Assembly (NCBI RefSeq): GCF_001953885.1
Contig: NZ_MQUS01000038.1
Span: forward strand, 1 to 64,000
DNA from: Streptomyces sp. IMTB 2501
Lineage (GTDB): Bacteria > Actinomycetota > Actinomycetes > Streptomycetales > Streptomycetaceae
DNA: 64,000 nt
Direction: 5' to 3'
The position numbers and the translations under genes were made by a program. Positions 1 through 8,480 of the stretch are shown in pieces. Each line of letters begins with the position of its first letter. Position 1 is the first letter of the stretch. The notes under the pieces are model-generated. The model did not search any database. It was given only the letters and a program-made list of their open reading frames with translations, and had not been told where the DNA came from.

Positions 1-1
1 T

Positions 2-286
2 ATGCCGGTGAAGCCGGAGTATCCGCAGCGTCCGGTGAAGCCGGAGTATCCGCAGCAGCCCGTGAAGCCGGAGTATCCGCAGCATCCGGTCAAGCCCGAG
101 TATCCGCAGCGTCCGGTGAAGCCCGTGAAGCCGGAGTATCCGCAGCGTCCGGTGAAGCCCGTGAAGCCGGAGTACCCGCAGCACCCGGTCAAGCCCTCGA
201 AGCCGCATGTGGAGCACCACGAGGAGCACCACGAGGAGCACCACGACGAGCACCACGAGGGTGGCGGGGAGGAGGGCGGCGACTGA
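2..286 (+). CDS. C-terminal part of a Pro/Lys/Tyr repeat protein with His/Glu-rich tail (5' partial)
   Basis: The reading frame is open from the window edge to TGA at 284-286, so the true start may lie upstream. About 65 residues are near-perfect copies of the octapeptide PVKPEYPQ with R, Q or H after it, sometimes spaced by an extra PVK. The tail has four HHEE/HHDE-type units and ends in an acidic glycine run. Pro/Lys/Tyr repeats are typical of extended, surface-exposed or wall-associated regions, and the His/Glu tail could bind metal; both are inferences. I recognise no family. A 13-bp-stem hairpin follows at 313-344. Confidence 0.75.
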   Translation: MPVKPEYPQRPVKPEYPQQPVKPEYPQHPVKPEYPQRPVKPVKPEYPQRPVKPVKPEYPQHPVKPSKPHVEHHEEHHEEHHDEHHEGGGEEGGD

Positions 287-312
287 AGGAAGCCGGAAGA
301 TCCGTGAGAGAT

Positions 313-344
313 GGCCAGGCCGCCCCGTACAGGGCGGCCTGGCC
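313..344 (+). terminator. Strong hairpin terminator after the repeat protein
   Basis: GGCCAGGCCGCCC (313-325) pairs perfectly with GGGCGGCCTGGCC (332-344) around a 6-nt loop, 27 bases after the stop codon. There is no U-tract, as is usual in Streptomyces. Confidence 0.75.
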
Positions 345-654
345 GCGTTACCGTCGCCCGGCCGGAAAACGGCAGTTGGCCGAGAAGTAGCCCCGTACAC
401 AATCGGTAGGCCGCGTTCCGCCAAAGGCGAGACGTCTCGTACCCGCCAATACCCCGACCGTCGCACCGCCCGCCCGACGCGCCCGCTCCGGTTCTCCCGG
501 CACCCGCCCGCGGGGTGCGGGGATGCGGCCCGCGAGCCTTCGTCACGTATCCCTCACGGGACCTTCACGATACGAACGCTTTCGGCCGACCCGTGTGCGG
601 ATGCTCTCCCGCGGGGCAGACGGCGTGCCGATCGCGTGCCTAGCCTCCCGGGCC
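345..654. other. Intergenic region, no gene seen
   Basis: About 310 bases between the hairpin and the next gene. Frames crossing it are proline/arginine-rich shadows without a credible start or family signature. It presumably carries the promoter of the secreted-protein gene, but I could not pick out confident -35/-10 elements. Confidence 0.4.
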
Positions 655-1182
655 ATGCGATCACCCCTGATGAGACGTCTCGGTCTCACCGCCGTCCTCG
701 CTTTCGTCCTGGCCGTCTTCGGATTCGCCCCCGGCGCCGGTGCGGCCGAACCCGCGCCGGCCGCCCTGACCTTCGCCACCGACAGCGCCACCACCACCCC
801 CGGTGGCACCGTGAAGCTGTCGATGACGATCACCAACAACAAGACCTACGACGTCTGGTTCGTGTACCAGACCATCGACCCGACCTGGCTGACCACGCAG
901 CGCCCGGACCTGAAGTACAGCTTCACCGGCTGCAGTCTGGCCACCGCCGCCGGTGCCACGCCCTGTACCGGCACCGGCCCGAGCAACCTCGGCGGCAACT
1001 ATGGCGCCACCATCCCGCCCGGCCAGAGCCGCACCGTCACGCTGACCCTGCGGATCGCCCCCGACTCCGGCTGCAACGGCAACATCGGCTTCTACTCGTA
1101 CTACTACGCCGAGTTCAGTGACAGCACCAACACCAGCGGCGGGCCTGTCTATACACCCGAGACGCGTGTGCTCTGCACCTGA
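655..1182 (+). CDS. Small secreted protein with an Ig-like fold
   Basis: A 175-aa product. The basic start MRSPLMRRLG, a hydrophobic core and an Ala-rich GAGAAEPA cleavage region form a signal peptide. The mature part has alternating beta-type stretches (LTFATDS, VKLSMTITNNK, RTVTLTLRIAP) like bacterial Ig-like or DUF11-type domains, with paired cysteines near the middle and end that may form disulphides. No catalytic motif is visible. ATG 655 was chosen because it directly precedes the signal peptide; ATG 670 is equally possible and neither has a strong ribosome site. Function unknown. Confidence 0.75.
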   Translation: MRSPLMRRLGLTAVLAFVLAVFGFAPGAGAAEPAPAALTFATDSATTTPGGTVKLSMTITNNKTYDVWFVYQTIDPTWLTTQRPDLKYSFTGCSLATAAGATPCTGTGPSNLGGNYGATIPPGQSRTVTLTLRIAPDSGCNGNIGFYSYYYAEFSDSTNTSGGPVYTPETRVLCT

Positions 1183-1267
1183 CGGACGCCCCGGTTCCGC
1201 GGCCCGGGGGACGGAATCCGGCCTCCCTGCCCAACGTCTCGTCCGGCGCGGACCATCCCTGCCTCGC

Positions 1268-1292
1268 CCGGCGGACCGTCATGGTCCGCCGG
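1268..1292 (+). terminator. Perfect hairpin downstream of the secreted-protein gene
   Basis: CCGGCGGACC (1268-1277) and GGTCCGCCGG (1283-1292) form a perfect 10-bp stem with a 5-nt loop, 86 bases after the stop. It separates this gene from the exopolysaccharide operon. Confidence 0.65.
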
Positions 1293-1580
1293 TGCGTCGT
1301 ACTGCGGCCATGTCCGCGGAACGGATCCGTCCGCCAGTGGCGCCCCCTCGTGCGGGCGACGGGAAAAGTGCCAACCGGGTTGCTCCCATGGGTCGTTGGA
1401 TACCTGTGATTTTCCGTCAGGTTTCGTAACACCACCACAAAAGCTACACAGGGACATCACCATGTGACGCGACACATGCGTCGACGACCGGCTTCTGAGG
1501 GGGATGCCGGCGTCACGCAAGGGGGTGGGTCCGCTCTGCGGAGCCGTGCTCACCCCTGCCCGGGGAGGGGACTTCACCGC
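1293..1580 (+). promoter_or_regulatory. Leader/promoter region of the exopolysaccharide operon
   Basis: No gene fits here. The stretch around 1405-1465 is unusually A/T-rich for this genome (runs such as GATTTTCCGTCAGG and CACAAAAGCTACAC), which is where a promoter would be expected. The ribosome site GGGGAGGGG at 1562-1570 is 10 nt upstream of the first gene. Exact promoter elements cannot be assigned by eye. Confidence 0.4.
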
Positions 1581-3710
1581 ATGAAGCGGACCATCCGTAC
1601 CACCGCGCTGGCCTTGGGGGCGCTGACCACCGCGCTCGGCCTGCAGGCCGGCCCGGCCCAGGCCGACACCACCGCGCCGCGCATCGACCTCAGAGTCCTG
1701 GTGGTGAGCGACGGCGGTCCGGCCACCGACGCCATCGCCGCCGAACTCGACGCCGCCGGAACGCCGTACACCAAGGTCGACCTCACCAGCTCCACGCGGC
1801 CCACCATCGACGCCGGCTTTCTCGCCGACACCGTCGACGGCCGGCCGCGGGCCAGGTTCCAGGCCGTCGTCCTGCCCAACGACAACCCGTTCGCCGCCGG
1901 CAGCGCCGAGATGGCCGCGCTGGCGTCCTACGAGCAGACGTACGCCATCCCACAGGTCGACGCCTACACCTACGCCCGGCCCCAGGCCGGCCTGCAGGTC
2001 CCGACCTCCGGCGGCTACTCCGGCAGCATCGACGGTGTACAGGCCCAGGTCACCGACGCCGGCAAGGCGGGACCCTTCGGCTACCTCAAGGGCACGGTGC
2101 CGTTCGAGGACAACTCGCCTTCCGTGGGAGAGAGTTACGCCTACCTGTCCACACCCGCTCCCGGCGCCGACTTCACCCCGTACGTCCAGGCCCCCATCCC
2201 CGGCAGCTCCCGGCAGGGCTCGCTGGTCGGCGAATACCGGCACGACGGGCGGCGCGAGCTGGTCGTCACCTTCGTCTACAACCAGTACCAGGAACAGTTC
2301 CGGCTGCTGTCCCGCGGCATCGTGGAGTGGATGACCGGCGGGGTGCACCTCGGCGCCTCCCGCAACTACTTCGCCGTGCACGTGGACGACGTGTTCGCCG
2401 CCGACGACCGCTGGGACACCGTGCTCAACTGCACGCCCGGCGACGTCGACTGCACCAACAGCTCGGTCACGCCCAGCCCGATCCGGATGACCCCGGACGA
2501 CGTCGACTACGCCACCGCCTGGCAGAACGGCCATCACTTCACCCTCGACCTCCTCTACAACGGCGCGGGCAGCGTCGACCAGCGCGAGGACAACAACGGC
2601 GTCGACCAGCTCGCCGACAAGCTCATCGCCGACCGGAACCAGTTCCGCTGGGTCAACCACACCTACACGCACGCCTTCCTCGGCTGCGAGCAGGACACCA
2701 CGGTCGTGCCCTGGAAGTGCCAGACGAACGCCGACGGCAGCACCAAGTGGGTCGGCCGCGCCACCATCGACTACGAGATCGCCGCCAACCGCGCCTGGGG
2801 CCAGGTCGCCGGACTCCCGCTGGATACAAGCGAGTTGGTCACCGGTGAGCACTCCGGACTGCGGATCCTGCCCCAGCAGCCCGACGACAACCCCAACCTG
2901 GCGCCCGCGCTCTCCGACAACGGCATCAAGTGGCTTGGCTCGGACAACTCCCGCGACCCCGAGCAGCGCCAGGTCGGACCGGCGGCCACCGTCTCCCGCT
3001 ACCCGATGAACGTCTTCTACAACGCGGGCAGGGCGAGCGAGGAGACCGACGAGTACAACTGGCTCTACACCAGCCGCGCCCAGGGCGGCAGCGGCATCTG
3101 CGAGGACAACCCCGCGACGACCACCTGCCTCGCGGCGCCGCTGGACACCGCCACCGGGTACCAGGACTACATCGTCCCGCTGGAGACCCGTATCGCCCTC
3201 GGCCATGTGCTCTCGGGCGACCCCAAGCCGCACTTCATCCACCAGTCCAACCTCGCCGAGGACCGCATCGCCTACCCGGTCCTGAACGGCGTGATCGACG
3301 GCTACGACGCCCTGTTCGCGGCCAGCACCCCGCTGGTCAACCTGCGGATGAAGGACATCGGCGCCGAACTGCAGCGCCGCGCCGCCTGGACGAGCGCCGT
3401 GCACGCCGGTCAGATCACCGCCTACCGCATCGGCGACACCGTCACCGTGCAGGCGCCGGGCGGCACCTACGTCACCGCGACCCTTCCCGCCGGCACCACC
3501 CTCGACGGCAGTGCCTTCGGCACCGCCTACGCGGGCCGGACGTCCGGCTGGACGTCCTCCTCCGGTACGGCGCTCACCTTCACCCTTCCGTCGTCCGCCG
3601 CCGCCCCGGCCGTGACCGCGCACACCGGCACGGCGGCCACCGCTCCGGCTCCGCGCACCAAGGTTCCGGCCGGCGTGAGTCGGCAGGTCCCGTACACCCC
3701 GAAGAGCTGA
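1581..3710 (+). CDS. Secreted Agd3/CE18-like polysaccharide deacetylase
   Basis: A 709-aa exported protein with a signal peptide (MKRTIRTTALALG, cleavage near AQADT). Residues 35-130 look Rossmann-like (LRVLVVSDGG). The catalytic region carries HVDD at 267-270, followed by a metal-ligand type HTYTH at 360-364, the two hallmarks of NodB-like deacetylases. The layout and the HVDDVF motif match the fungal deacetylase Agd3, which partially deacetylates galactosaminogalactan. A Ser/Thr/Ala-rich tail closes the protein. The start has ribosome site GGGGAGGGG and begins the signal peptide. It heads an operon with a PelF-type transferase, so removal of N-acetyl groups from a secreted hexosamine polymer is the likely role. 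Family placement is from memory of motifs, not a search. Confidence 0.8.
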   Translation: MKRTIRTTALALGALTTALGLQAGPAQADTTAPRIDLRVLVVSDGGPATDAIAAELDAAGTPYTKVDLTSSTRPTIDAGFLADTVDGRPRARFQAVVLPNDNPFAAGSAEMAALASYEQTYAIPQVDAYTYARPQAGLQVPTSGGYSGSIDGVQAQVTDAGKAGPFGYLKGTVPFEDNSPSVGESYAYLSTPAPGADFTPYVQAPIPGSSRQGSLVGEYRHDGRRELVVTFVYNQYQEQFRLLSRGIVEWMTGGVHLGASRNYFAVHVDDVFAADDRWDTVLNCTPGDVDCTNSSVTPSPIRMTPDDVDYATAWQNGHHFTLDLLYNGAGSVDQREDNNGVDQLADKLIADRNQFRWVNHTYTHAFLGCEQDTTVVPWKCQTNADGSTKWVGRATIDYEIAANRAWGQVAGLPLDTSELVTGEHSGLRILPQQPDDNPNLAPALSDNGIKWLGSDNSRDPEQRQVGPAATVSRYPMNVFYNAGRASEETDEYNWLYTSRAQGGSGICEDNPATTTCLAAPLDTATGYQDYIVPLETRIALGHVLSGDPKPHFIHQSNLAEDRIAYPVLNGVIDGYDALFAASTPLVNLRMKDIGAELQRRAAWTSAVHAGQITAYRIGDTVTVQAPGGTYVTATLPAGTTLDGSAFGTAYAGRTSGWTSSSGTALTFTLPSSAAAPAVTAHTGTAATAPAPRTKVPAGVSRQVPYTPKS

Positions 3711-3726
3711 ACGGCACACCGCACCG

Positions 3727-3761
3727 GGGGCCGGTCCGGCTTCAGCCGCCCGACCGGCCCC
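3727..3761 (+). terminator. Intercistronic hairpin between deacetylase and glycosyltransferase
   Basis: GGGGCCGGTC (3727-3736) pairs perfectly with GACCGGCCCC (3752-3761) over a 15-nt loop in the 114-bp gap. The downstream genes are functionally linked, so it may be a partial terminator or mRNA-stability element that lets the deacetylase be made in excess. Confidence 0.55.
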
Positions 3762-3824
3762 GGGTCCCGGCCGCCCGCAGGGACCCGCACGACCACCCCA
3801 CACCGAGGCCGTGGAGCCCCATCG

Positions 3825-5321
3825 ATGCACGTTCAGCACGGCGTGCGCCGCCCCGGCGCGGCGCACGTCACCCTGCTCACCGAAGGCACCTACCCGCACA
3901 GCCACGGCGGCGTCAGCGTCTGGTGCGACCAACTCGTCCAGGGCATGCCCGACCTCGACTTCGAGATCGTCGCCGTCACCGGCACCGGACTCGAACCCGT
4001 CGTATGGGACCTGCCCGCCCATGTCCAGCACGTGCTCTCCGTGCCCATGTGGGGAGCGCCGCCGGAAGGCCGCCCGCCCAGGGGCCGCGCACTGCGCCGG
4101 CTCGCCGCCGCCTACGAACGCTTCCTGACCGCCCTGCTCGACCCGGACGCCGAGGACCAGTTCGCCCCCGGGCTGTACGCCCTGGCCGGGGCGGCGGCCG
4201 AGGGCACGCTGAGCCCGTTCCTGCGCGGGGACCGGGCCATCGCCGTCCTGGCCGCGATGTGGAACCGCCCCGGTCTCGCCGTCCGCGAGGCCCGGCCCAC
4301 CCTGCACGACGCGGTCACCGCCACCGCCCTGCTGGAACACGCCCTGCGCCCGCTCTCCGCGCCACCGCCCCGGCACGGCGTGGCCCACGCGGTCAGCGGC
4401 GGCGTCGCCGTCCTGCCCGGACTCGCCGGCCTGGCCCGCCATGACGTCCCGCTGCTGCTCACCGAGCACGGCGTCTATCTGCGCGAGCGCTACCTCGGCT
4501 ACCGCACCGCCCCCTACCGCTGGCCGGTGAAGGCCGTCGTCCTCGGCTTCTTCCGGCTGCTCGCCGAGGAGAGCTACCGCCGGGCCGCCCTGATCACCCC
4601 GGGCAACCGCTACAACCGGCTCTGGGAGGAGCAGGGCGGCGCCGACCCGCAGGCCATCCGCACGGTCTACAACGGGGTCGATCCCGCCGCCTTCCCACCG
4701 GCCGGCCCCGAACCCGACGTGCCGACCCTCAGCTGGGCGGGCCGGGTGGACCCCATCAAGGACCTGGAGACCCTGATCCGTGCCTTCGCCCTGGTCCGGG
4801 CCGAGATACCCGAGGCCCGGCTGCGGCTGTTCGGCGGCACACCGCGCGGCGGAGAGGCCTACCGGGAGCGCTGCGAGGCACTGGCGGCCGAGCTGGGGCA
4901 CGCGGACGCCGTCACCTTCGAGGGCCGGGTCGAGGACATCAAGGACGCCTACGCGGCCGGAAACGTCGTGATGCTCTCCAGCATCAGCGAAGGCTTCCCG
5001 TTCACCCTCATCGAGGCCATGTCCTGCGGCCGGGCCACCGTCTCCACGGACGTCGGCGGCGTACGCGAGGCCGTCGGTGACACCGGGCTCGTCGTCCCGC
5101 CGCGCGACCCCGCCGGCATGGCGGCGGCGGCGATCCAGCTCCTGGGCGACCCCGAGCGCCGCAGGACGATGGGGGAGGCGGCCCGGCTGCGCGTGATCGA
5201 CCAGTTCACCCTGCGCCAGACCATCGACACCTTCCGCTCCATCTACCTCGAACTACCCACGCTGGCAACGCCGTTGACCACGATGTCGCAGCCCGCCGGT
5301 GCGGGGAGCCTGGCCGGATGA
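3825..5321 (+). CDS. pelF: GT4 family glycosyltransferase, PelF type
   Basis: A 498-aa cytoplasmic transferase. The N-terminal signature LLTEGTYPHSHGGVSVW is the characteristic PelF (DUF3492) start, where TEGTYP and GGVS are conserved. The C-terminal GT4 domain shows WAGRVDPIKD, a nucleotide-binding GG..RGGEAY stretch and the retaining EX7E motif in SEGFPFTLIE. PelF family enzymes polymerise UDP-GalNAc/GlcNAc-type sugars into Pel-like chains. Its stop overlaps the start of the membrane protein (ATGA at 5318-5321), implying translational coupling and a synthase/export pair. ATG 3825 follows a GTGGAG-like site; an upstream start is possible. Confidence 0.88.
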   Translation: MHVQHGVRRPGAAHVTLLTEGTYPHSHGGVSVWCDQLVQGMPDLDFEIVAVTGTGLEPVVWDLPAHVQHVLSVPMWGAPPEGRPPRGRALRRLAAAYERFLTALLDPDAEDQFAPGLYALAGAAAEGTLSPFLRGDRAIAVLAAMWNRPGLAVREARPTLHDAVTATALLEHALRPLSAPPPRHGVAHAVSGGVAVLPGLAGLARHDVPLLLTEHGVYLRERYLGYRTAPYRWPVKAVVLGFFRLLAEESYRRAALITPGNRYNRLWEEQGGADPQAIRTVYNGVDPAAFPPAGPEPDVPTLSWAGRVDPIKDLETLIRAFALVRAEIPEARLRLFGGTPRGGEAYRERCEALAAELGHADAVTFEGRVEDIKDAYAAGNVVMLSSISEGFPFTLIEAMSCGRATVSTDVGGVREAVGDTGLVVPPRDPAGMAAAAIQLLGDPERRRTMGEAARLRVIDQFTLRQTIDTFRSIYLELPTLATPLTTMSQPAGAGSLAG

Positions 5322-6688
5322 GCGGACCCATGGCCCTCGAACCGGGCAGCGCCGAACGGGACACCCTCGCCCTGCGGCTCGCCGTCCCGCCCGCCCGCGC
5401 CCACGACGACCACGCGCCCGTGCGGAAGGCCGTCAGCCGGCTCGCCGCCGAACTCGCCGACCACATCGGCCCCGCCGTCCACCCCTACGAGGTGGCCGCC
5501 CTGCTGGAGGCCCAGGGCCTGACCGCGGACCAGATCGAGGAACGGTACGGCCATCCGGACCTCTTCTCTCTCGCCACCGCCCTCTACGCACAGGTGCCCC
5601 GGACCTTCCCGGAACCCGCACCGGCCGCCGACCCCTGGCGCCCCGACCACGTCCGCTCCCTGCTGCGCGGCGTGCTGTTCGCCCTGCCGGGGCTGGCCTA
5701 CCCGCTCACCGCACCCCTGTGGCGACCGGGTCGGCACGCCGCCGCGCTGATCGTCGCCGGACTGCTCTCCTGGGCGTGGGGCCAGGCCCTCGGCCACCGC
5801 GCGCACGTACGGATGGCGACCGGCCGCCACGAGGCGGCCCGCACCCTCCTGACCGGCGCACCGCTGGGCGCCGCGCTCGCCACGGCCGCCGCCGCCCCGT
5901 TCGCCGGCAGCGCCCCGGTGATCGCGGCGGCGGCAGCACAGTCGCTGTACCTCGCGGCGGCGGGCGTCCTGCTGGTCCTGGCCCGGGAACGGCTGCTGCT
6001 CGCCGCGCTCACCCCGCTGATCGCGGGCGCCGCCGCCCTGCCCTGGCGGGATCCCGGCCCCCCGCTGCGCCTCGCCCTGCCGCTGCTGGCGCTACTGGCT
6101 ACGCTCGCCGTCACCGCCCACACCCTGCGCGGCGCCCTCGCCGCCCCCGCCGCGGTCGACAGCAGGCGGCCGCCGCTGCCGGCGTCCCTGCCGTACGGCC
6201 TGTTCGGGCTGGCGGCGGGCCTGCTCGTACTGCTGGAAGGCAGGCGCGCACCGTACGCAGTGATCGTGCTGACCGTCAGCATGGGCCCCGCCGAATGGCT
6301 GCTGTACCGCTACCGGGGCCTGTCCGTCGCCGCTCTGCGCGCCACCGCCACACCCACCGGATTCCGGCTGCGCTCGGCCGCCGTCCTCGGCCTGTGTCTG
6401 CTCGGCTACCTCCTCCCGCTGCTGCCCGCCGCCTTCCTCGCCGGCGCCGCACCGGCCTGCCTGCTGCTGCTCGCGGCCACGCTGTGGACCGCACTGCTGC
6501 TCCAGGCGTTCGGCGATGCCTGGCCGCCGGCCGTGATCTGTCTGGCCGCGGCGGCCTTCGCCGGCGCGGCCACGCCGCTGCGCCTGCCACCGGGCCCGGT
6601 CGCGCTGCCCCTGTCCTGCGGCGCCGCGGCCCTGTGTCTCGTGGCCCGCGCACTCCGGCTGCTCGGCCGGCCCGCCCGGCACGCCTGA
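5318..6688 (+). CDS. Polytopic membrane protein, PelG-position partner of the glycosyltransferase
   Basis: A 456-aa protein. The first ~110 residues are soluble and helical (EVAALLEAQGLTADQIEERYG), followed by about ten to twelve hydrophobic segments of Leu/Ala-rich sequence. It is coupled to the PelF-type gene by ATGA. In Pel systems the PelF partner is the multi-spanning PelG, of similar length, so this protein probably guides the nascent polymer across the membrane. I cannot confirm homology to PelG by eye, and the soluble N-terminal domain may indicate a separate actinobacterial family. Confidence 0.75.
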   Translation: MSGPMALEPGSAERDTLALRLAVPPARAHDDHAPVRKAVSRLAAELADHIGPAVHPYEVAALLEAQGLTADQIEERYGHPDLFSLATALYAQVPRTFPEPAPAADPWRPDHVRSLLRGVLFALPGLAYPLTAPLWRPGRHAAALIVAGLLSWAWGQALGHRAHVRMATGRHEAARTLLTGAPLGAALATAAAAPFAGSAPVIAAAAAQSLYLAAAGVLLVLARERLLLAALTPLIAGAAALPWRDPGPPLRLALPLLALLATLAVTAHTLRGALAAPAAVDSRRPPLPASLPYGLFGLAAGLLVLLEGRRAPYAVIVLTVSMGPAEWLLYRYRGLSVAALRATATPTGFRLRSAAVLGLCLLGYLLPLLPAAFLAGAAPACLLLLAATLWTALLLQAFGDAWPPAVICLAAAAFAGAATPLRLPPGPVALPLSCGAAALCLVARALRLLGRPARHA

Positions 6689-6718
6689 ATCGACCAACCC
6701 ATCGGAAGGACCGACCAG

Positions 6719-7720
6719 TTGACCCCCGCACCGCTCGCTGCCGTCACCGGAGCCGAGGGATTCATCGGCTCCCACCTCACCGAGGCCCTCGTGGCCTGCG
6801 GACACCGGGTCAGAGCCATGGCCCAGTACAACTCCTTCTCCTCCTACGGCTGGCTGGAGACCCTCGCCCCGGACGTCCTCGACCACGTGGAGATCGTGCT
6901 CGGTGACGTCCGCGACCCCGGCTCGGTCCGCGGACTGCTCGAAGGCGCCGACGTGGCCTACCACTTGGCGGCCCTCATCGCGATCCCGTACTCCTACCAG
7001 GCCCCGCACAGCTACGTGGAGACCAACGTCACCGGCACCCTCAACGTCCTGGAAGCCGTACGCGCGCTCGGCACACCCCGCCTCGTGCACACCTCCACCA
7101 GCGAGACCTACGGCACCGCACAGACCGTGCCGATCACCGAGGACCACCCCATCAACACCCAGTCCCCGTACGCCGCTTCGAAGGCCGGCGGGGACCGGCT
7201 GGCCGACAGCTACCACGCGAGCTTCGGCACCCCGGTGGTAACGCTCAGGCCGTTCAACACCTTCGGCCCGCGTCAGTCGATGCGCGCGGTCATCCCGACC
7301 GTCATCGGCCAGGTCGCGGCGGGGGAGCGCACCCTCACCCTGGGCGATCTGCGGCCCACGCGCGACTTCACCTTCGTCAAGGACACCGCGCAGGCGTTCC
7401 TCGCGGCCGGCACCGCGCCCGCCGAGCAGGTCGTCGGACGCACCTTCAACGCCGGTACGGGCGGCGAGATCTCGGTCGGTGACCTCGTGGCGCTGATCGG
7501 CAAGGTCATGGACACCGCCCTCGACGTCCGCGCGGACCCGGCCCGCATCCGGCCCGCGAACTCCGAGGTGATGCGGCTCGTCGCCGACGCCACCCGGCTG
7601 CACCGGGCCACCGGCTGGCAGCCCGCCCACACCCTGGAGCAGGGCCTCGCGCACACCGTGGAGTTCTTCCGCGACCCGGCCAACCTGGCCCGCTACAAGA
7701 CCGGCATCTACAACATCTGA
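6719..7720 (+). CDS. NAD-dependent nucleotide-sugar epimerase/4,6-dehydratase (SDR)
   Basis: A 333-aa extended SDR enzyme. It shows the NAD motif GAEGFIGSHL at the N-terminus, STSETYG in the catalytic region, YAASK (Tyr-x3-Lys) and the substrate-binding stretch RPFNTFGPRQS. The last motifs and the ending YKTGIYNI resemble LegB-like UDP-GlcNAc 4,6-dehydratases and GalE-like epimerases, so it probably makes the activated amino sugar for the locus transferase. The start is TTG at 6719, fixed by the strong ribosome site GGAAGGA at 6703-6709. It lies 30 bases after the membrane protein, in the same operon. Confidence 0.88.
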   Translation: MTPAPLAAVTGAEGFIGSHLTEALVACGHRVRAMAQYNSFSSYGWLETLAPDVLDHVEIVLGDVRDPGSVRGLLEGADVAYHLAALIAIPYSYQAPHSYVETNVTGTLNVLEAVRALGTPRLVHTSTSETYGTAQTVPITEDHPINTQSPYAASKAGGDRLADSYHASFGTPVVTLRPFNTFGPRQSMRAVIPTVIGQVAAGERTLTLGDLRPTRDFTFVKDTAQAFLAAGTAPAEQVVGRTFNAGTGGEISVGDLVALIGKVMDTALDVRADPARIRPANSEVMRLVADATRLHRATGWQPAHTLEQGLAHTVEFFRDPANLARYKTGIYNI

Positions 7721-7759
7721 CCCGTCCGGCACGTCACGTCTTCTTCGAAGGAGAAGCCC

Positions 7760-8473
7760 ATGCACGCAGTGATCCTGGCGGGAGGCAAGGGCGTCCGGCT
7801 GCGGCCCTACACCACCGCGCTGCCCAAGCCGCTCGTCCCCATCGGTGACCAGCACGCCATCCTGGAGATAGTGCTGCGCCAGTTGTCGGCGGCCGGCTTC
7901 ACCCGCTGCACCCTCGCGATAGGCCACCTCGGCGAGATCATCCGCGCGTATGTCGGCGACGGCTCCCAGTGGGGCATGGCGGTCGACTACGCCACCGAGG
8001 ACAGCCCGCTCGGCACCATGGGTCCGCTGCTGGGCCTCAGAGACCGGCTGCCCGAGACGTTCCTCGTGATGAACGGCGACATCCTCACCGACCTCGACTA
8101 CGCCGACGTGCTGCGCCGCCACCAGGCGTCGGGCGCGCCGCTGACCATCTGCACCTACGCCCGCAAGGTGCACATAGACTTCGGCGTCCTCACCACGGAC
8201 GCGAGCAAGGTCGTCGCCTTCACCGAGAAGCCCAGCATGGACTACCGGGTCTCCATGGGGGTCTACGGCCTCGACCGCGCCACCCTCGACGGCTACACGC
8301 CGGGCCTGCCGCTCGGCTTCGACGAACTCGTCCTCGACCTGCTGAGGGCCCAGAACCCGCCGTACGCCTACGAGTTCGACGGCTACTGGCTGGACATCGG
8401 CCGCCCCGACGACTACGACCGGGCCAACGCCGAGTTCACCAGCCGCAAGTCCCTGCTGCTCAAGGGAGCCTGA
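7760..8473 (+). CDS. NDP-sugar synthase (sugar-1-phosphate nucleotidyltransferase)
   Basis: A 237-aa protein with the pyrophosphorylase signature AGGKGVRLRPYT followed by PKPLVPIG, the metal-site stretch MNGDILTD and a late FTEKP motif. These enzymes join a sugar-1-phosphate to a nucleotide, releasing pyrophosphate. It lacks the C-terminal left-handed beta-helix of GlmU, so it is the short monofunctional type. Ribosome site GAAGGAGA precedes the ATG. It sits between two SDR enzymes and likely provides the activated precursor; the actual sugar and nucleotide cannot be read from sequence. Confidence 0.87.
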   Translation: MHAVILAGGKGVRLRPYTTALPKPLVPIGDQHAILEIVLRQLSAAGFTRCTLAIGHLGEIIRAYVGDGSQWGMAVDYATEDSPLGTMGPLLGLRDRLPETFLVMNGDILTDLDYADVLRRHQASGAPLTICTYARKVHIDFGVLTTDASKVVAFTEKPSMDYRVSMGVYGLDRATLDGYTPGLPLGFDELVLDLLRAQNPPYAYEFDGYWLDIGRPDDYDRANAEFTSRKSLLLKGA

Positions 8474-8480
8474 GGACCGA

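Noticed and set aside
1149..4901. 1250-aa open frame on the minus strand
   Set aside because: It lies opposite the deacetylase and glycosyltransferase genes, is Gly/Arg/Val-rich and has no motif; typical GC-rich antisense shadow.
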